Shown one piece after another: positions 52,420 through 63,921 of a DNA stretch of 64,000 bases. Source of the DNA: Solenopsis invicta (taxonomy: Eukaryota > Arthropoda > Insecta > Hymenoptera > Formicidae); contig NC_052677.1 of assembly GCF_016802725.1 (NCBI RefSeq), positions 11,147,306 through 11,211,305 on the forward strand, in the 5' to 3' direction. The position numbers and the translations under genes are program-made. Numbering within the stretch: the first letter of the stretch is position 1; every line of letters starts with the position of its first letter. Under the pieces are notes generated by a model. It had not been told where the DNA came from and searched no databases. It worked only from the letters and a program-made list of their open reading frames with translations.

Positions 52420-53115
52420 GTGAGTAAAGAATCCTTTTTGCGCAAAGAGCGCTGCGAGTTTTCTAGAATCGAATAAATTAAATTTGCATTTGTAGTTTTA
52501 TATCAGCAATTTATGTCGATACATTTGGCGCGAGCGCATGTTTATTTGGAGAGTATAAAGAGAATATAATATTCATTAAAATCATTTATATACAACAGAC
52601 TGATAACAACTTTTTCGCAGCGTTTTTCGCTTCATTTATTTTAAATCAATTCATTTGCAACATTTAACCGTAAAATTTAACAAAATTCTATCAGATTATT
52701 ATTTACTCATTTACCTCCATGACCGCTTTCTCTTCATTACTGCTGTTATTATAGATTTATTGCATCACCGTTACCAACTTTATTACTACCCAGTATTTTC
52801 ATGTTTAATGTTGCGCGAATAAACAAAAAATCAAGTTTACTTGTACAGGTTTGTTCAACTAATTGAAACTAATTTTTATATATTGTATTATACACCGCGA
52901 TGAGGACACAGTCTCGTTTCCCATTAACTGCGTGTATCATTTGTATAAATTTATCATAAATTTAAAAATTTGTGATAATTTAAAGATCCTGACTCTTTCA
53001 CGATGCGATATTGTTTAATATGACGTCGAAAACGAAAAATGACAATAAAATAAATCAATTGCTACGTAGAACTTTATTTTAAAGTTTTTCCCTAAAGATA
53101 CAATATAATAATTCA
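52420..53115. other. AT-rich spacer
   Basis: No frame, repeat or exon signal seen. Confidence 0.5.
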
Positions 53116-53363
53116 AATTGTAATTCTGAAAATATACGGCAAACTAAGATATCTGTCCGATATGTCACTTAGAGATGTAAAATAATTCTTGAAACAATAA
53201 TACATTTCTCAGTGTAATAAAATCTATCACGGTGATGATTTTCGACAGCTGAAAAATGCACCATTGTTTCAAGAATTATTTTACACTTCTATGTGATACG
53301 TTACACGAATCGGACAGATGTCTCAGTCTGTCGCATATATTACAAATTTCAGAATTACAAAAT
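53116..53363. mobile_element. Foldback element with about 85-100-bp arms
   Basis: The left arm (53116-53198) runs from AATTGTAATTCTGAAAAT through ATCTGTCCGAT to TAAAATAATTCTTGAAACA. The right arm (53263-53363) is its diverged inverse. The innermost about 25 bp are nearly perfect and the outer parts carry mismatches and small indels. The loop is about 64 bp. There is no coding capacity, and no other copy was seen in the window. Confidence 0.82.
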
Positions 53364-56300
53364 TAAATTCTTGAGAGAACGGCAAAATAAAGCTGTACAC
53401 AGCAATTAATTTATTGCATGTCGTGCTTGTGTTACGTCATACGAACAATATCGCGTCGCGAGAGAGAGAGCAGCTTAAACCTTAAATAAATGAGCTGATT
53501 ATAATAAAAACGCGTAAGTATTTGATAATACTTAATGGACACATTCAATGGAAGTAACGAAAATATGAAAATTTAAAAACAACATTCCCTCCTATCTCGT
53601 ATCTCCTAAAAAGTGTGTCAGGTCTCGGAGGACCAAAGTTATGCGGAGTACTTCATATGCACGATATCCGAGAAAGTCATACAAGATTAAAAATTACATT
53701 ACGTAATAAAACGTCTTCGTAAAAGAAGTTCAATTGTCCGAACTTCAAAATTGCCTGGATATTTAGTATGAAAAATTAATAGTAGGGAAGCAATATTTTA
53801 AATTCATGGAACGAAAAACCGAATGAAAAGCGGCGAATATGTCTAAGGGTGCCCCGCACAATTGTAACAATTAAAACAGAAAGGAGATCCCCGCCCACGC
53901 CGCGAAATTGAACGATTTTTCGAAACGTATCCCGCAGGAGACATCGGTATGCCTCTCATGAATGATGCGGAATCTAGGTTGAATATTAATGTCATTAAAA
54001 CAAATTGAATTCAAATAAAAGGACAGAAGTCCCCGCGTGTATCTTGGCGCTTGCCCAAGAATTTTCGCCCTTTCCTCCGGAGTCGCGTCTTTCTTCGCCG
54101 CCGCGCCAAAGGAAACGTATGACTTACATAAGTTCGAAGTTTCCGTATTCCAGTCACCGCAAAAGTAATTTCGCCCAGCGCGGGGACTTTAGGGTTCTCC
54201 TACTTCGCAATTTAAAGGGAAAGCGAAGAGGGAAGGAAGAAATATCGGAGCAGCGTAATGAAGCGGGCTTATTCGCGTCGCTTTTATCTCCTGATCTCGT
54301 GCCTCAACATTGATCACCCTTTGAGACTTTACCCTTCTCTTAATCTTACTTATTTAATTCCCTATCATTCTACGTACGTCAACTGCACAATTCCGTCTTC
54401 TTTACTTTCTACCCTCTAACTTTATTCTCAAATTACATTATAATCCCTCTTTTTTTTTTAATTTTAATGATAAATGATAGCTGCATACTTTCATAAAACG
54501 TGAAGCGCTAGATTTTCGCAAATGCTCCTCTCCAAAAAAAGTAATCGACCTCATTAGCTCAAGAGCATCTGATCTGCTCTGTTCACTTTGCTAGAACGCG
54601 CTCTCTGCCGTCCGATGTAAGTCCAATTTATTCTCAATTAATTAATATAAATTTATAGAAAATCGATAAAACGATAATTCCACCAGTAATTAATTTTATA
54701 TTATAACTCCGATTAATACAATATTTACGTTCAAGATGTTGACGTTCCTGAACACTTTGACCTTGTTTTATAATAGACTCGCATTTGCATAGACATATTT
54801 GTGAGGGGAGTTACGGTCCTCGCCAAATTTCCATTTGACTATATATCACACCACTTAAGAGGATCCAAATTCAGGATCGAAACGTACGACTGTATTGACA
54901 TTTATTCACTTCATTTATTCGTTGGAGCCAGTTTTATTTGTTAAAAAAAGAAAAGAGTAAGTCCGGTGAATTATTAGTATTATTATATTAGGAGATACAC
55001 TATTATGTAAAAACTCGAGTTATATACATCGTAAATTACAAAATCTTGTTAAAAAAAAAAGCTTCAAATATTCCGGGGGCAGATTCACGCTGCTCGTCGC
55101 CTCCATCTCCTTCCCGTACACCCACTCGTTCCCATTCGTCCTGGGAACGGAGAGAGCCCACACTCGTAGGCGTTGGCGAACGGGTGTTCGGATGGCACGC
55201 GTGTTCCGATGTAGCGCGGCGCGCTCGAAAATGGTAAAGGCGATTTGTTGAATTGACAAGATAAACAGCGTTCTCTCCCGGGAGACCTACCTAGGATCGA
55301 TTCTATTAAAACGACCCTGGAAATGCAAATGGGGAATTATGTGCCCTCGGTGTGAGTCCGAGCTATTATTCGTCGCGGCGCCGCCGCCGGTCGCTCGAGC
55401 GAGGGACACCGGCGCAGCGTGACATCGTCCGGAAAATTCATTAGCCCGCACGTGTGGAAAAAGATAAGTCTGACGTAGGCAAAAATGCAAATGCAAACGA
55501 AAGTGTACGAGACTACGGCTCACTATTAGATCTATTCTTTGCTTCTCGTTGGGCGTGTTCTTTTGAAATGCTCTCTCCACACTCGTCCGGAAATTTCTGT
55601 TTAACTTCTTTCTTTCAATAACACGAATACATACATTAGAGATTAACGGAGACGTTGATTAAAATGCATTTTTAAAGTGAGTTGCGTAAAATTCGTGTGA
55701 ACAACAACTGCTTATCTTGTTTAATAATTGTTTTATCGATTATTGTGTATTAAACGATTATTACGAAGCAATGTGCTTTAATAAATTGCGTAATATAGAA
55801 AACAATTGTTTAAAAAATTTTTTAATCACGAATTTTCCTTTATTATTTTCACACATTGTATATTACTTTTATATTTTTATATCTGTCTGTCTCTTTCTTA
55901 CTTCTACCTTTTAAATTCTTTAACTTTTATTTTTCTTTTCTACTTTTCAACCTTTCGTTATAATCTAATTTCTTTTAAATGATCAATTCTTTTTATGCCA
56001 AGTAATATTCTAACATTTTGCTGCTGGCTTATTCACGCCGTCAAAAAACAGAAGAAAAATAAATGCATTTGTCGTGTCAGTCGGGTAACGTGACAAACAC
56101 ATTAAAGCACGGAAAATATATCGCCGAGGAAGACGGGAAAAAATTCGCCTGCGGAAAAAAAGTAATTCCGATGTAAATAAATGGAAATACGAGGAGCATA
56201 TAGCGCGTGCGTTCGAAAAACGAGGGTACGTTTAATACAATACGTGACATTTTCCGTAATTTTGTCCTACGTATGCACGTACATGGGTGCGCGTATGGAT

Positions 56301-56825
56301 ACCGTGCGGGTGATACACGAGTATGGGAGTGCACGAATCCGATAACGTACGGCTGCCGAACGCACCTGACCCTTCCTTAACGATACTCGCAGGAGATCAT
56401 GTCCTTTTGCCTGCTCCCCTGCGCCCAATCCCCCCGTTCGCGATCGATACAACAACAAGGCAAAATTAATTCTACATCGCATGTTAATTAGAACACGGCC
56501 GATAGGGATAACTTGTGTATGACAAGACGTATCGACTGAACGTCTACGTATGTAGACCAATTACATTTGAAATATTAAAGAATTCTTTGTTATCCGGAAA
56601 AAAAATATTCATATATATAATTATACATAATTATCATATATAATTTTTATATAATTTATATATAATCACATATAAAAGTTTTCCCGGAAGATTTCGCTCC
56701 TCATTTCTTCTTTTCGTCGGAAAGTCCATCTTTCAAAATTTAAAAAGATTCAATCTGACATTTTATTTTTATCATTATGTTAATTAATCATATAATAAAC
56801 GCATGTAATATAAAGATATAAATAG
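53364..56825. other. Noncoding spacer
   Basis: Frames at 54005-54313, 55020-55259 (minus), 55287-55580 (minus), 55717-55914 and 56077-56560 (minus) are unrecognised. CpG-rich patches lie at 55060-55240 and 55370-55450. The POU-type octamer ATGCAAAT occurs at about 55323 and 55487. Confidence 0.5.
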
Positions 56826-56863
56826 ATTTAATGAATTATCTATATGTAGATAATTCATTAAAT
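56826..56863. repeat. Perfect 38-bp palindrome with 4-base centre
   Basis: ATTTAATGAATTATCTA is followed by TATG and its exact reverse complement. The flanking DNA is AT-rich but unrelated on the two sides. No flanking direct repeat is visible. Confidence 0.95.
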
Positions 56864-59800
56864 GCATTTGTATTTTAGAAACATGTTAATTCTCTCTCAT
56901 TGATTTTAAAATCCGCTTAATTAGAGAACTCGAAAATGATATGCCATGAGTGATAGTAATTAAATTTACATCATAATTAGTAATACAGTTATAAACTGAT
57001 TTTGCTAAATATTAATTTATTATTATTATTATTACACTGCATTTCATTGAATTCTTCAACGTTATAAACATCATTTTAATAGAAGTTTATTAATTTAAAA
57101 AGCTCTCAATATAATTTCCGCATTATTCCCATGTATTCATCTAACAAAGACATCAATGCAAACTAAGCTATATAATTAACAAATTAATTACAACTAAATT
57201 TGATGACCAGATCGTAGCAAAGCTAATTAATTAGTCAGACTGTCGTGACACACTTGTATTTAACTATGGCATTGATATTTAAATTCATTTCCTGAACGCA
57301 GCTATTATCAGGCGCTGGAGCTTACGTAAAATTGACGAGACTCGAATTACGAACCGGAATAAACCGTGAGGAAAGCGAGTTACGCGAAGTTGCGTCGTCG
57401 TCGGAGTGGTTTGATAACCGCCCGGTGATATCGGTCAATTAATATGTATATAAAGCTCGTCGAACCCGAAACCGCTCACGGTATAATCAGCGGGGCTTTA
57501 AAAGCCCATCGTCAACAACGTATAACGGCGCGCGATGAATGGCCGGTTGAGGCAACCGGGCACCGTGTGGGCCAACGACCAGCCGCTTCCCGCGAGATAA
57601 AAGTACGCGAGCTGCGAGATAAGCCACGCGACGAATTCATCCTGCCGAAGACGTGTGGGTGCTGCGCCGGAAGAGGAGGCCCCCTCCGGTGGAGCGCCAC
57701 GGCAAATCGGCGCGACACTGACTCTCGCGAATAGCGAAACCTATATTTAACCCTTTTATCTATCCTTTTCAGTAGAATGGAAACGGTCGAAAAGCACTTG
57801 TATCTTCACACGGTTAATTCTCCGTGTGTGCGTGCCAACTACTCTTACTTGAATTATTTTGAAATAATATAGTTCAATTTCGTAGTTCAATTACTATTTT
57901 TCAAATTTAAATTTATGTTAAAAAAAGATATTTTCTAAAAAACATATATATATTATTAATTTTACAATTTAGTAAAAAAAGTATTAATATTTATAATAAT
58001 ATATTACATATATTAAATATATATTACTCCCAATTTAAAAAAAAATATGTGACTTTTTTAAAAATCATGATAATCTCAAATGTTTAATTTTCATCAAAAT
58101 TTACTTTATAGTTATATCAAATAAATTTATTCAATTTATTAATCATTTTTTTCTCCTAAAGAGATTGATTAACTCCTTTGCAATTTTTAATTTCAAAGCA
58201 AAGCAAACGTATAAATTATGCTGCACCTTTATTTATAATAATTTGTAATAATTTATGCATATAATAAATTTCTCTATTAGATACAATCTTGTAAAACCGA
58301 GTAAAACAGCTGAAAACCTAATAAACGACTGTATGTTAAAGTGTCATGCAATGATAAAAGGAAAAGGGGAGGAGATAGTGAACAGGTCAGGCGAACAGTA
58401 AACTGCCTTCGCGAACAATGACAAATGACGCGGTGAAAAAAAGTCATCGCCTGATGAGTGCATTAAATAAAGCAGGCGGATAAAAACATTGATACAGAAG
58501 TATCAAAATGATTCACAGGCAGACGGGCGCGACAGGCCGGAAGCCACTGATTGTTCCGAAGGGTGGTGAACTCCTGCCAAAGGTCAAGCGCCTTTTTGCC
58601 AATTAACGAGAGCAGCAGAAATTTCAGCGGTGGCGAAAAATTAACAGATATAAATTCTAGGATATCCAATTGCATTATGTGTAAAGGTGCAATCGCGTTA
58701 TAAGGTACGGCAAAATGAAATAAATTATTAAAATGATAAATTGTCCAATAGGCATATTGCAAATCATAATATGATCCATACGAGATCACAATGAAACGAA
58801 TACAATTGTTAAATCTGGAAATGCGAGATACAATATTTGCGTAGTATCAATATTTTACGACAGGTAATGTACATTGTGCTACATTTGATAACGGACACGT
58901 ATGTTAATATGTATGATACGTTAATACGTGTCGTAATAATGGCGGGGAACGTCATTGGATTTAATGGACAAAATTATCGAAATGCAATCTGTTTCTCGAG
59001 AAATAATATCGCTCGTAAAAAAGGTAATTTAACGATAAATTGAAAATTATAGCATCATAAACGTCGCGAACGCAATCGATTCAGTAAATTACAGTTTATG
59101 GAATGGATGAGAAAAATGGATTCTAATTTAACAAACACTTTGTCTGGGAAGAACTTCGAAGCAATCACGTTGATTTGAAAAAAGATTGAAGATATTTATC
59201 AGGAAAAAACGTACAGAATTCTACAGTAATTCTACAGAATGTTTCATTGCGTTTACGAGCATGCAAACTTCTTTGAATAATTTTTAAGATTTAAATTTTC
59301 TTTAAAGAAATTTTATATATATGTATATACAGAGAAAGACAGTACCCAATTTGATATTAATTATATATTTTTATGAATATTAATTTAAAGCTGTTTTTAT
59401 TTAAAAAATTAAATTATAATATCAAAATTCTACATTATTCTGATAAATATAAAAAGCTAAAATAATATAAAATAAACTTCGTAATTTTGCATAATTTAAA
59501 AAATGTAACTTTGTAATTTTTTATAAATTATTATAGATAGTTTAATATATTAATTATTCTAAATATTTAGAAGATATTTATATTATAAGTTATATTTTAA
59601 ATTATATTATTATAAACATTTCATTATGAATATTTTATGACCAATTCTTTTTTGCGAAATGGAAAATTTGTAAAATTTAAAGACCAATATTAAGACCCTT
59701 CGAACAAGAGTAATAATTACTTTCATAAAGAAAATTTAATTAAAAATTCTTGTACTTTTAATAAAGCTTTATTCTTGACTTTAATTGAAATTGGGTGAAA

Positions 59801-60000
59801 TTTTACTGTAATTTTATTTTAATAAAATTCGCTCACAAAATGAAGCAGCTGAAATTTTATTTTCAATAATTGATTTATAGAAAATTTATTTAAAAAATGC
59901 ATCTATTAAAAAATATAGTTTTAAATTATTAACCTTTTATACTTATATTGATAATATTGCTTCTAAATTTATCAGAAAGGAAACTGTCTCTCAATACACA
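56864..60000. other. AT-rich spacer with one CpG-rich island
   Basis: 57330-57730 is CpG-rich with overlapping frames (57444-57734) and no recognisable product. The frame at 58463-58789 (minus) has a plausible-looking hydrophobic stretch but no family resemblance. 59300-59960 is extremely AT-rich. Confidence 0.5.
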
Positions 60001-60178
60001 ATTTAAACTTACATTAGTTAAACCCTTAAGGAATAGAGGAATGTAAACAAAAAAAAAAGATTAAGACTTGTAAGACTTGTAGACAATATTTCCTATTTTT
60101 CTTTTCCAGAACAAGGTTTCTAATCCTGCATTTCCTTAGTTGCCTGGGATGCTGTGGCCACTCCACTTACCTACTTAA
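60001..60178. mobile_element. Family C TIR element, 5'-truncated copy
   Basis: It matches 46147-46388 from TTTAAACTTACATTAGTTAA through CCAGAACAAGGTTTCTAATC and TTGCCTGGGATGCTGTGG to the right end CTTACCTACTTAA. The left TIR is absent. It has a 20-bp local duplication (GACTTGTA twice). Confidence 0.8.
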
Positions 60179-60613
60179 AGATTAATAAAAATACGACTGA
60201 ATTTGCGCATTAAATGCACACAGCATTAATTGTTCTTGTTTAACATTCGACGAACAAGGACAAATTATGCTGCATACGTTTGAAGCGCAATTCGAAAAGG
60301 ACGTTTTGGAACCGAACCTAAATGTTGCATCCTTGAAGTCTCACTCACCAAACGTCGCATCGTCTTTGCAACACCGTCGTCTGTCCCATCAAACACTCTC
60401 GTCGTCTCTTTCATCGGGCAACGCCATCCAATCAAATCCCTCGGTGATCGCGACGACACGGTACTCTTCGAGACGTGACACTTTTCGGCATTCGCGAACA
60501 TCCATCCCGTCACTGCAGGCGATCTGCTCTCGGCAGAAAACGCGAGATATGGAAATGACGACACGATCGTTTCGCGGTGACAAACTCGGTCTCGTGCTCC
60601 CGATTTCGGGTTG

Positions 60614-60629
60614 GGTTAGGTTAGGTTAG
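60614..60629. repeat. Short TTAGG telomere-like run
   Basis: GGTTAGGTTAGGTTAG, three units of the arthropod telomere repeat. It is too short to indicate a telomere fusion. Confidence 0.6.
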
Positions 60630-60756
60630 CGGTCGTCGTATCACTTTATTATCCTTCTTCTTCTTACATTAGATAATTTGGCTCCTGACTCACTACCCAG
60701 TAGCTGTCTAAATCCGGAGCGTTACGGCCATGCCTCGAATTACAGATTTAATAGAT

Positions 60757-60864
60757 TCAAAGAACGAAACGACGAGTGTCGGCTTTGTCGCAGTCGTCGC
60801 CGGCGGCCGATTGTGATGCAATCGACAGGCACAAAAATATAAATTGTAACAGGCGGCATAACAT
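60757..60864 (-). CDS. Possible 35-residue secreted peptide
   Basis: ATG at 60864-60862 opens a frame whose first 21 residues look like a secretion signal (LCRLLQFIFLCLSIASQSA). A short acidic/cysteine tail (GDDCDKADT) follows, and TGA is at 60759-60757. The same frame stays open upstream to 61179, but that part is Arg/Ser-rich and looks like CpG-rich noncoding DNA. The start context is weak and no donor was found, so a chance frame is the likelier explanation. Confidence 0.15.
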   Translation of the reverse strand: MLCRLLQFIFLCLSIASQSAAGDDCDKADTRRFVL

Positions 60865-60949
60865 TCGACCTCGTACGCGGTCCCAGACGAACTCTACTTT
60901 GTCATCCGACGCAGTGGCGATCCGAAACAAGGGATCCTCGATCGAGACG

Positions 60950-61493
60950 CGAGTCCGTGAGTGAGAGAAATAGAGAATTCCGCGCGAAACAAACGCGGAC
61001 GCGGACGCGGCGAAGATGGCGGCCGACGACTTCGAACTCGACTCTGCGGCACTCTCGATCGCGCGCAACTCGCGTGCCTCGCGATTGTCGCCGCGGAGGG
61101 AGCGTGGCCGATCGCTCTTTGTCTTCCGGATGCGACCCGGATGCGTGTCGTGACCGCGCGCGAGTCGAAGGATACTCACCGGGTGGAAGAGTCCGCGAGG
61201 AGGAGCGCGACGAACTTCGCGCGCGACACGGCCGTCATCCGAACGCGACGGCGCTGCCCGACGGGGTTCACACGCACGGCGCGCGCCACGTCGTGAAGCA
61301 GACGCCTACGACGAGGCGGGCGAAGACTGTCGGTGTTGCACGTACAGAGGTCGCTACGACGCAGCGTGGCGTAAAGTCACTAGATTTAATAATCTAGTGA
61401 CTTTAGCGTGGCGCTGCGATTCCCCCTGCGAAAGCGAAAGACGGAGCGTGCGAGTGAGAAGCGACAAATGGAAAATGTAAGCAAATTATAAGG
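60950..61493 (+). promoter_or_regulatory. CpG-rich island, possible promoter and first exon
   Basis: This is one of the GC-richest segments of the window, with dense CGCG and GCGAC motifs and long frames on both strands that do not look like proteins. It ends in a good plus-strand donor, AGG|GTGAGTGC (intron would begin at 61494). Another donor, AAAAT|GTAAGC, follows an ATG in good context (GACAAATGG) at 61469, which would encode only Met-Glu-Asn before the intron. The DNA beyond is AT-rich with no recognised second exon. Confidence 0.25.
61364..61413. repeat. 34-bp perfect palindrome flanked by 8-bp direct repeats
   Basis: The palindrome at 61372-61405 is TAAAGTCACTAGATT, then TAAT, then the exact inverse. 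GCGTGGCG lies flush on both sides (61364-61371 and 61406-61413). The insert is AT-rich inside a CpG island. The layout is that of an inserted sequence with an 8-bp target duplication, as hAT-type elements make, but with nothing between the arms. Confidence 0.92.
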
Positions 61494-63108
61494 GTGAGTG
61501 CACTTTTCATTTGATTTTAATTAAAAATGTATCACACCCATAAGGGGGACGGCTCAATTACGAGTCACACTTAGGTTAAAATAATTTTTATTAACTTTCG
61601 TGTAAATATAACCTCTTGGTAACGAGCAAACATTTAAAAAAATTATTAATGTCAATGTAAATAGTTGATACGATTATAATAGAAAAGATTATTATATATT
61701 CAATTGAGGTCATGAATTTTGCAAAAGTATTTTAAAGTATTTTACAAATGTTATATGTTTTAATTACGGATCGGCAATAATTAAATGCACGTTATACTTA
61801 TATTTTTGTGCATGTCAAAGCACATTATTTACATTTTTAATATATAATTGTTGCATGTACTCAATACAATCTAAATACTAAATACTAAAAGTATTACAAT
61901 TTCAAAGAATATTTAAAGAGATTATGAAATTTCGTTTTGTCCCCTAAATACATATCAGCAATGATTAAGAAATTGATTTTATATCACACTAATTTAAAAA
62001 AAAATCAAAGAAAAAAATTTACAGCAATTTTATTAATACATGTCTGTAATTTGATTCATAATCAAGATTTTACTCTAATAATTGAACTATCACCTTAATA
62101 AAGAAAAATTTACAGATTATTTTATATCGCATTTGAAAGTAACACAAAAAATTTGACGGCGATTTTCTAGCTGCATCAAAAATTATTTTAATAAGAAATA
62201 GAAATGTGCAATGAAAATGTGTATTGAGTAATAATGAAAAATCTGAATTTCTTTTATATAAGTACTTTAAATATTCAAGATGAAAGTTTCATTGCGATGC
62301 AGAGATTGATTGTTCTGTAAATAAAAAAATTCATTTATTATAAAACAAAACAGAATCGAAATAAAATTTCGCATAAATTTTTTTCAACATTTAAAGTACC
62401 TGTACAAAAAATTGAGATTTTTGTCACCATTTTATAAAATTTAGTATTTATAAAAATAAAATATTACAAAGTAAAATTTGTTTAATAGAATATTACAAGC
62501 ACAACTTTTGTATGTGTACAATTTATTTGAAGTATAAATAATTAACACAATTATCAAAATAAGTGTGATACATCCTTAAACAAAATATTAACAACAAATT
62601 TATCAAAATAGCGTGGTGCTTTATTTTGCGTGATGAACATAATGTTTCCTTATATTCAGATAATTATACATTTTGATCAATTTAGTCACGTTTTATTGCT
62701 ACGGATTATTTGCACTATCCGCAGTCACGAGAACGTCCGTGTCTAAAGGCTGTTCCACAATAATGTAAATGTAAACGTGTCAAGTGGATGCAAGTCGCAA
62801 TTATACGTCTATTTCTCGTAATGAAGATTAACTTTAATCTCGGTTTAATTCCTTTTTTTATCTTTTTCTTGTTTTAAGAATGAAAAAAAAACCAAAATTA
62901 AAGTTAATTTACGTTGAAATAAACGTACAACTGCGCCTTACAATATTTTACAAGTATTTACAATGTTCACGCTTTCGTAGAGCGGCCTTTGGGTATTTAC
63001 CGACACAACGCGTCGGCTTTATCGGACGCGCGTTTTAGTTCGGCTAGGAGGGAGCTTCTTCCGTCACCCTTTAATCGCGATATTCAAAGGCGACGGCGAC
63101 GGCGGCGG
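61494..63108. other. AT-rich spacer
   Basis: No frame of note. 63000-63108 becomes CpG-rich with a GGCGACGGCGACGGCGG stretch just before the next hairpin. Confidence 0.5.
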
Positions 63109-63223
63109 CGGTCCGATTCGCGTTCAAAGCGCTATTAGCGCGTCATCATTCTATCCTCGTTTACGCTTAATGAACGATAAAGGTAGAATGGTGCCAACAG
63201 CGCTTTGAACGTGAATCGGACCG
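63109..63223. repeat. GC-rich foldback, 25-bp arms
   Basis: CGGTCCGATTCGCGTTCAAA then GCGCT (63109-63133) is mirrored at 63199-63223 with one mismatch. A weaker pairing continues inward (CATCATTCTATC with GGTAGAATGGTG). The loop region is about 20-65 bp depending on how the inner pairing is counted. It could be a foldback element or a structured RNA hairpin. Confidence 0.85.
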
Positions 63224-63504
63224 CGGACAAAATGACACTCTGGAAAGGAATCTTTTGATTGACGCAATCGAGCGTTTCGAAACTTAAGGATCACTTGAGA
63301 ATTTACGCTTGAGAATTTACGCGAATTTATATGAATTCCGCAAATCCAAATTCCTTTCGTTACGCTTGTCTATTCGAAGACAGAGGCCGAGAGGGTTGCG
63401 AAAATTAATCGACCGTAACGACGATGCCATTACGATCTCGCGGTGTACGGCAAGTTCTCTCAGGAATTCTGAAGTTACGAGGCAGGGAAGTTTCGAGAAC
63501 ACTC

Positions 63505-63921
63505 ACTGGAGTGAAGTTAGCGCCCAACGTTATAAAAAACGAAGATGCTTAACACATATCGATGGTATTTCGTTTGTACCCGTTTGTACCTCTTTTCTTT
63601 TCGTTTGTACCTCAAGGGGTGCAGAGATACAGTGCTTTTCAGTTTTTACGTACACCTTCCCTCCGGAAACTTCGCCATTTTACAAGATATCGGCCAATGG
63701 CATTCGAAAGAGCGTCGTTTGTACCCGTTTGTACTACCTTATTTTCGTTTGTACCTCAAGGGATTCCGACATAAAAAAAAAAAATTAAAAAGCGCTGTAT
63801 CTTCAAAGTCTTTCAAGTATAAACGAAAAGAAAAGTGGTACAAACGGGTACAAACAAAGTACAATCGATATGTATTACGTATTTTTGTTTTTTATAAAGT
63901 TGGGCGCTAACTTCACACCGG
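63505..63921. mobile_element. TIR element with internal CGTTTGTACC repeats
   Basis: The core terminal repeats are 63511-63540 and 63887-63916, 30 bp with a single mismatch (GTGAAGTTAGCGCCCAAC then TTATAAAAAAC). They extend outward imperfectly as CACTGGA/TACCGGT. Inside, CGTTTGTACC or close variants occur at 63571, 63581, 63602, 63716, 63726 and 63746, and inverted at about 63837-63853. Two blocks (63571-63618 and 63716-63763) are diverged direct duplicates ending in ACCTCAAGGG. The open frames here (63309-63910) arise from these repeats. There is no transposase, so it is non-autonomous. The superfamily is not determined. Confidence 0.88.

Larger units (their letters stand above)
60179..60949. 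other. Spacer
   Basis: Frames on both strands at 60265-60629 are unrecognised. A telomere-like run and a possible small secreted-peptide frame are listed separately. Confidence 0.45.

Noticed and set aside
53206..53216. TTTCTCAGTGTA inside the foldback loop, resembling a family A right end
   Set aside because: No matching left end or inner arm was found, so it is probably coincidence.
54540..54600. TTAGCTCAAGAGCATCT, resembling a tRNA A-box region
   Set aside because: No B-box (GGTTCRANNCC) follows and no cloverleaf can be drawn.
55323..55494. POU-type octamers ATGCAAAT
   Set aside because: The motif and close variants recur throughout this AT-rich window, with no clustering beyond expectation that I can show.
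58463..58789. 108-codon minus-strand frame considered as a transposase fragment
   Set aside because: No catalytic or helix-turn-helix motif was seen, and no TIRs lie around it.
63309..63788. 159-codon frame with repeated FVPVCT/FVCTS peptides
   Set aside because: The peptide repeats come from the CGTTTGTACC motifs of a TIR element, and the frame crosses the element border.
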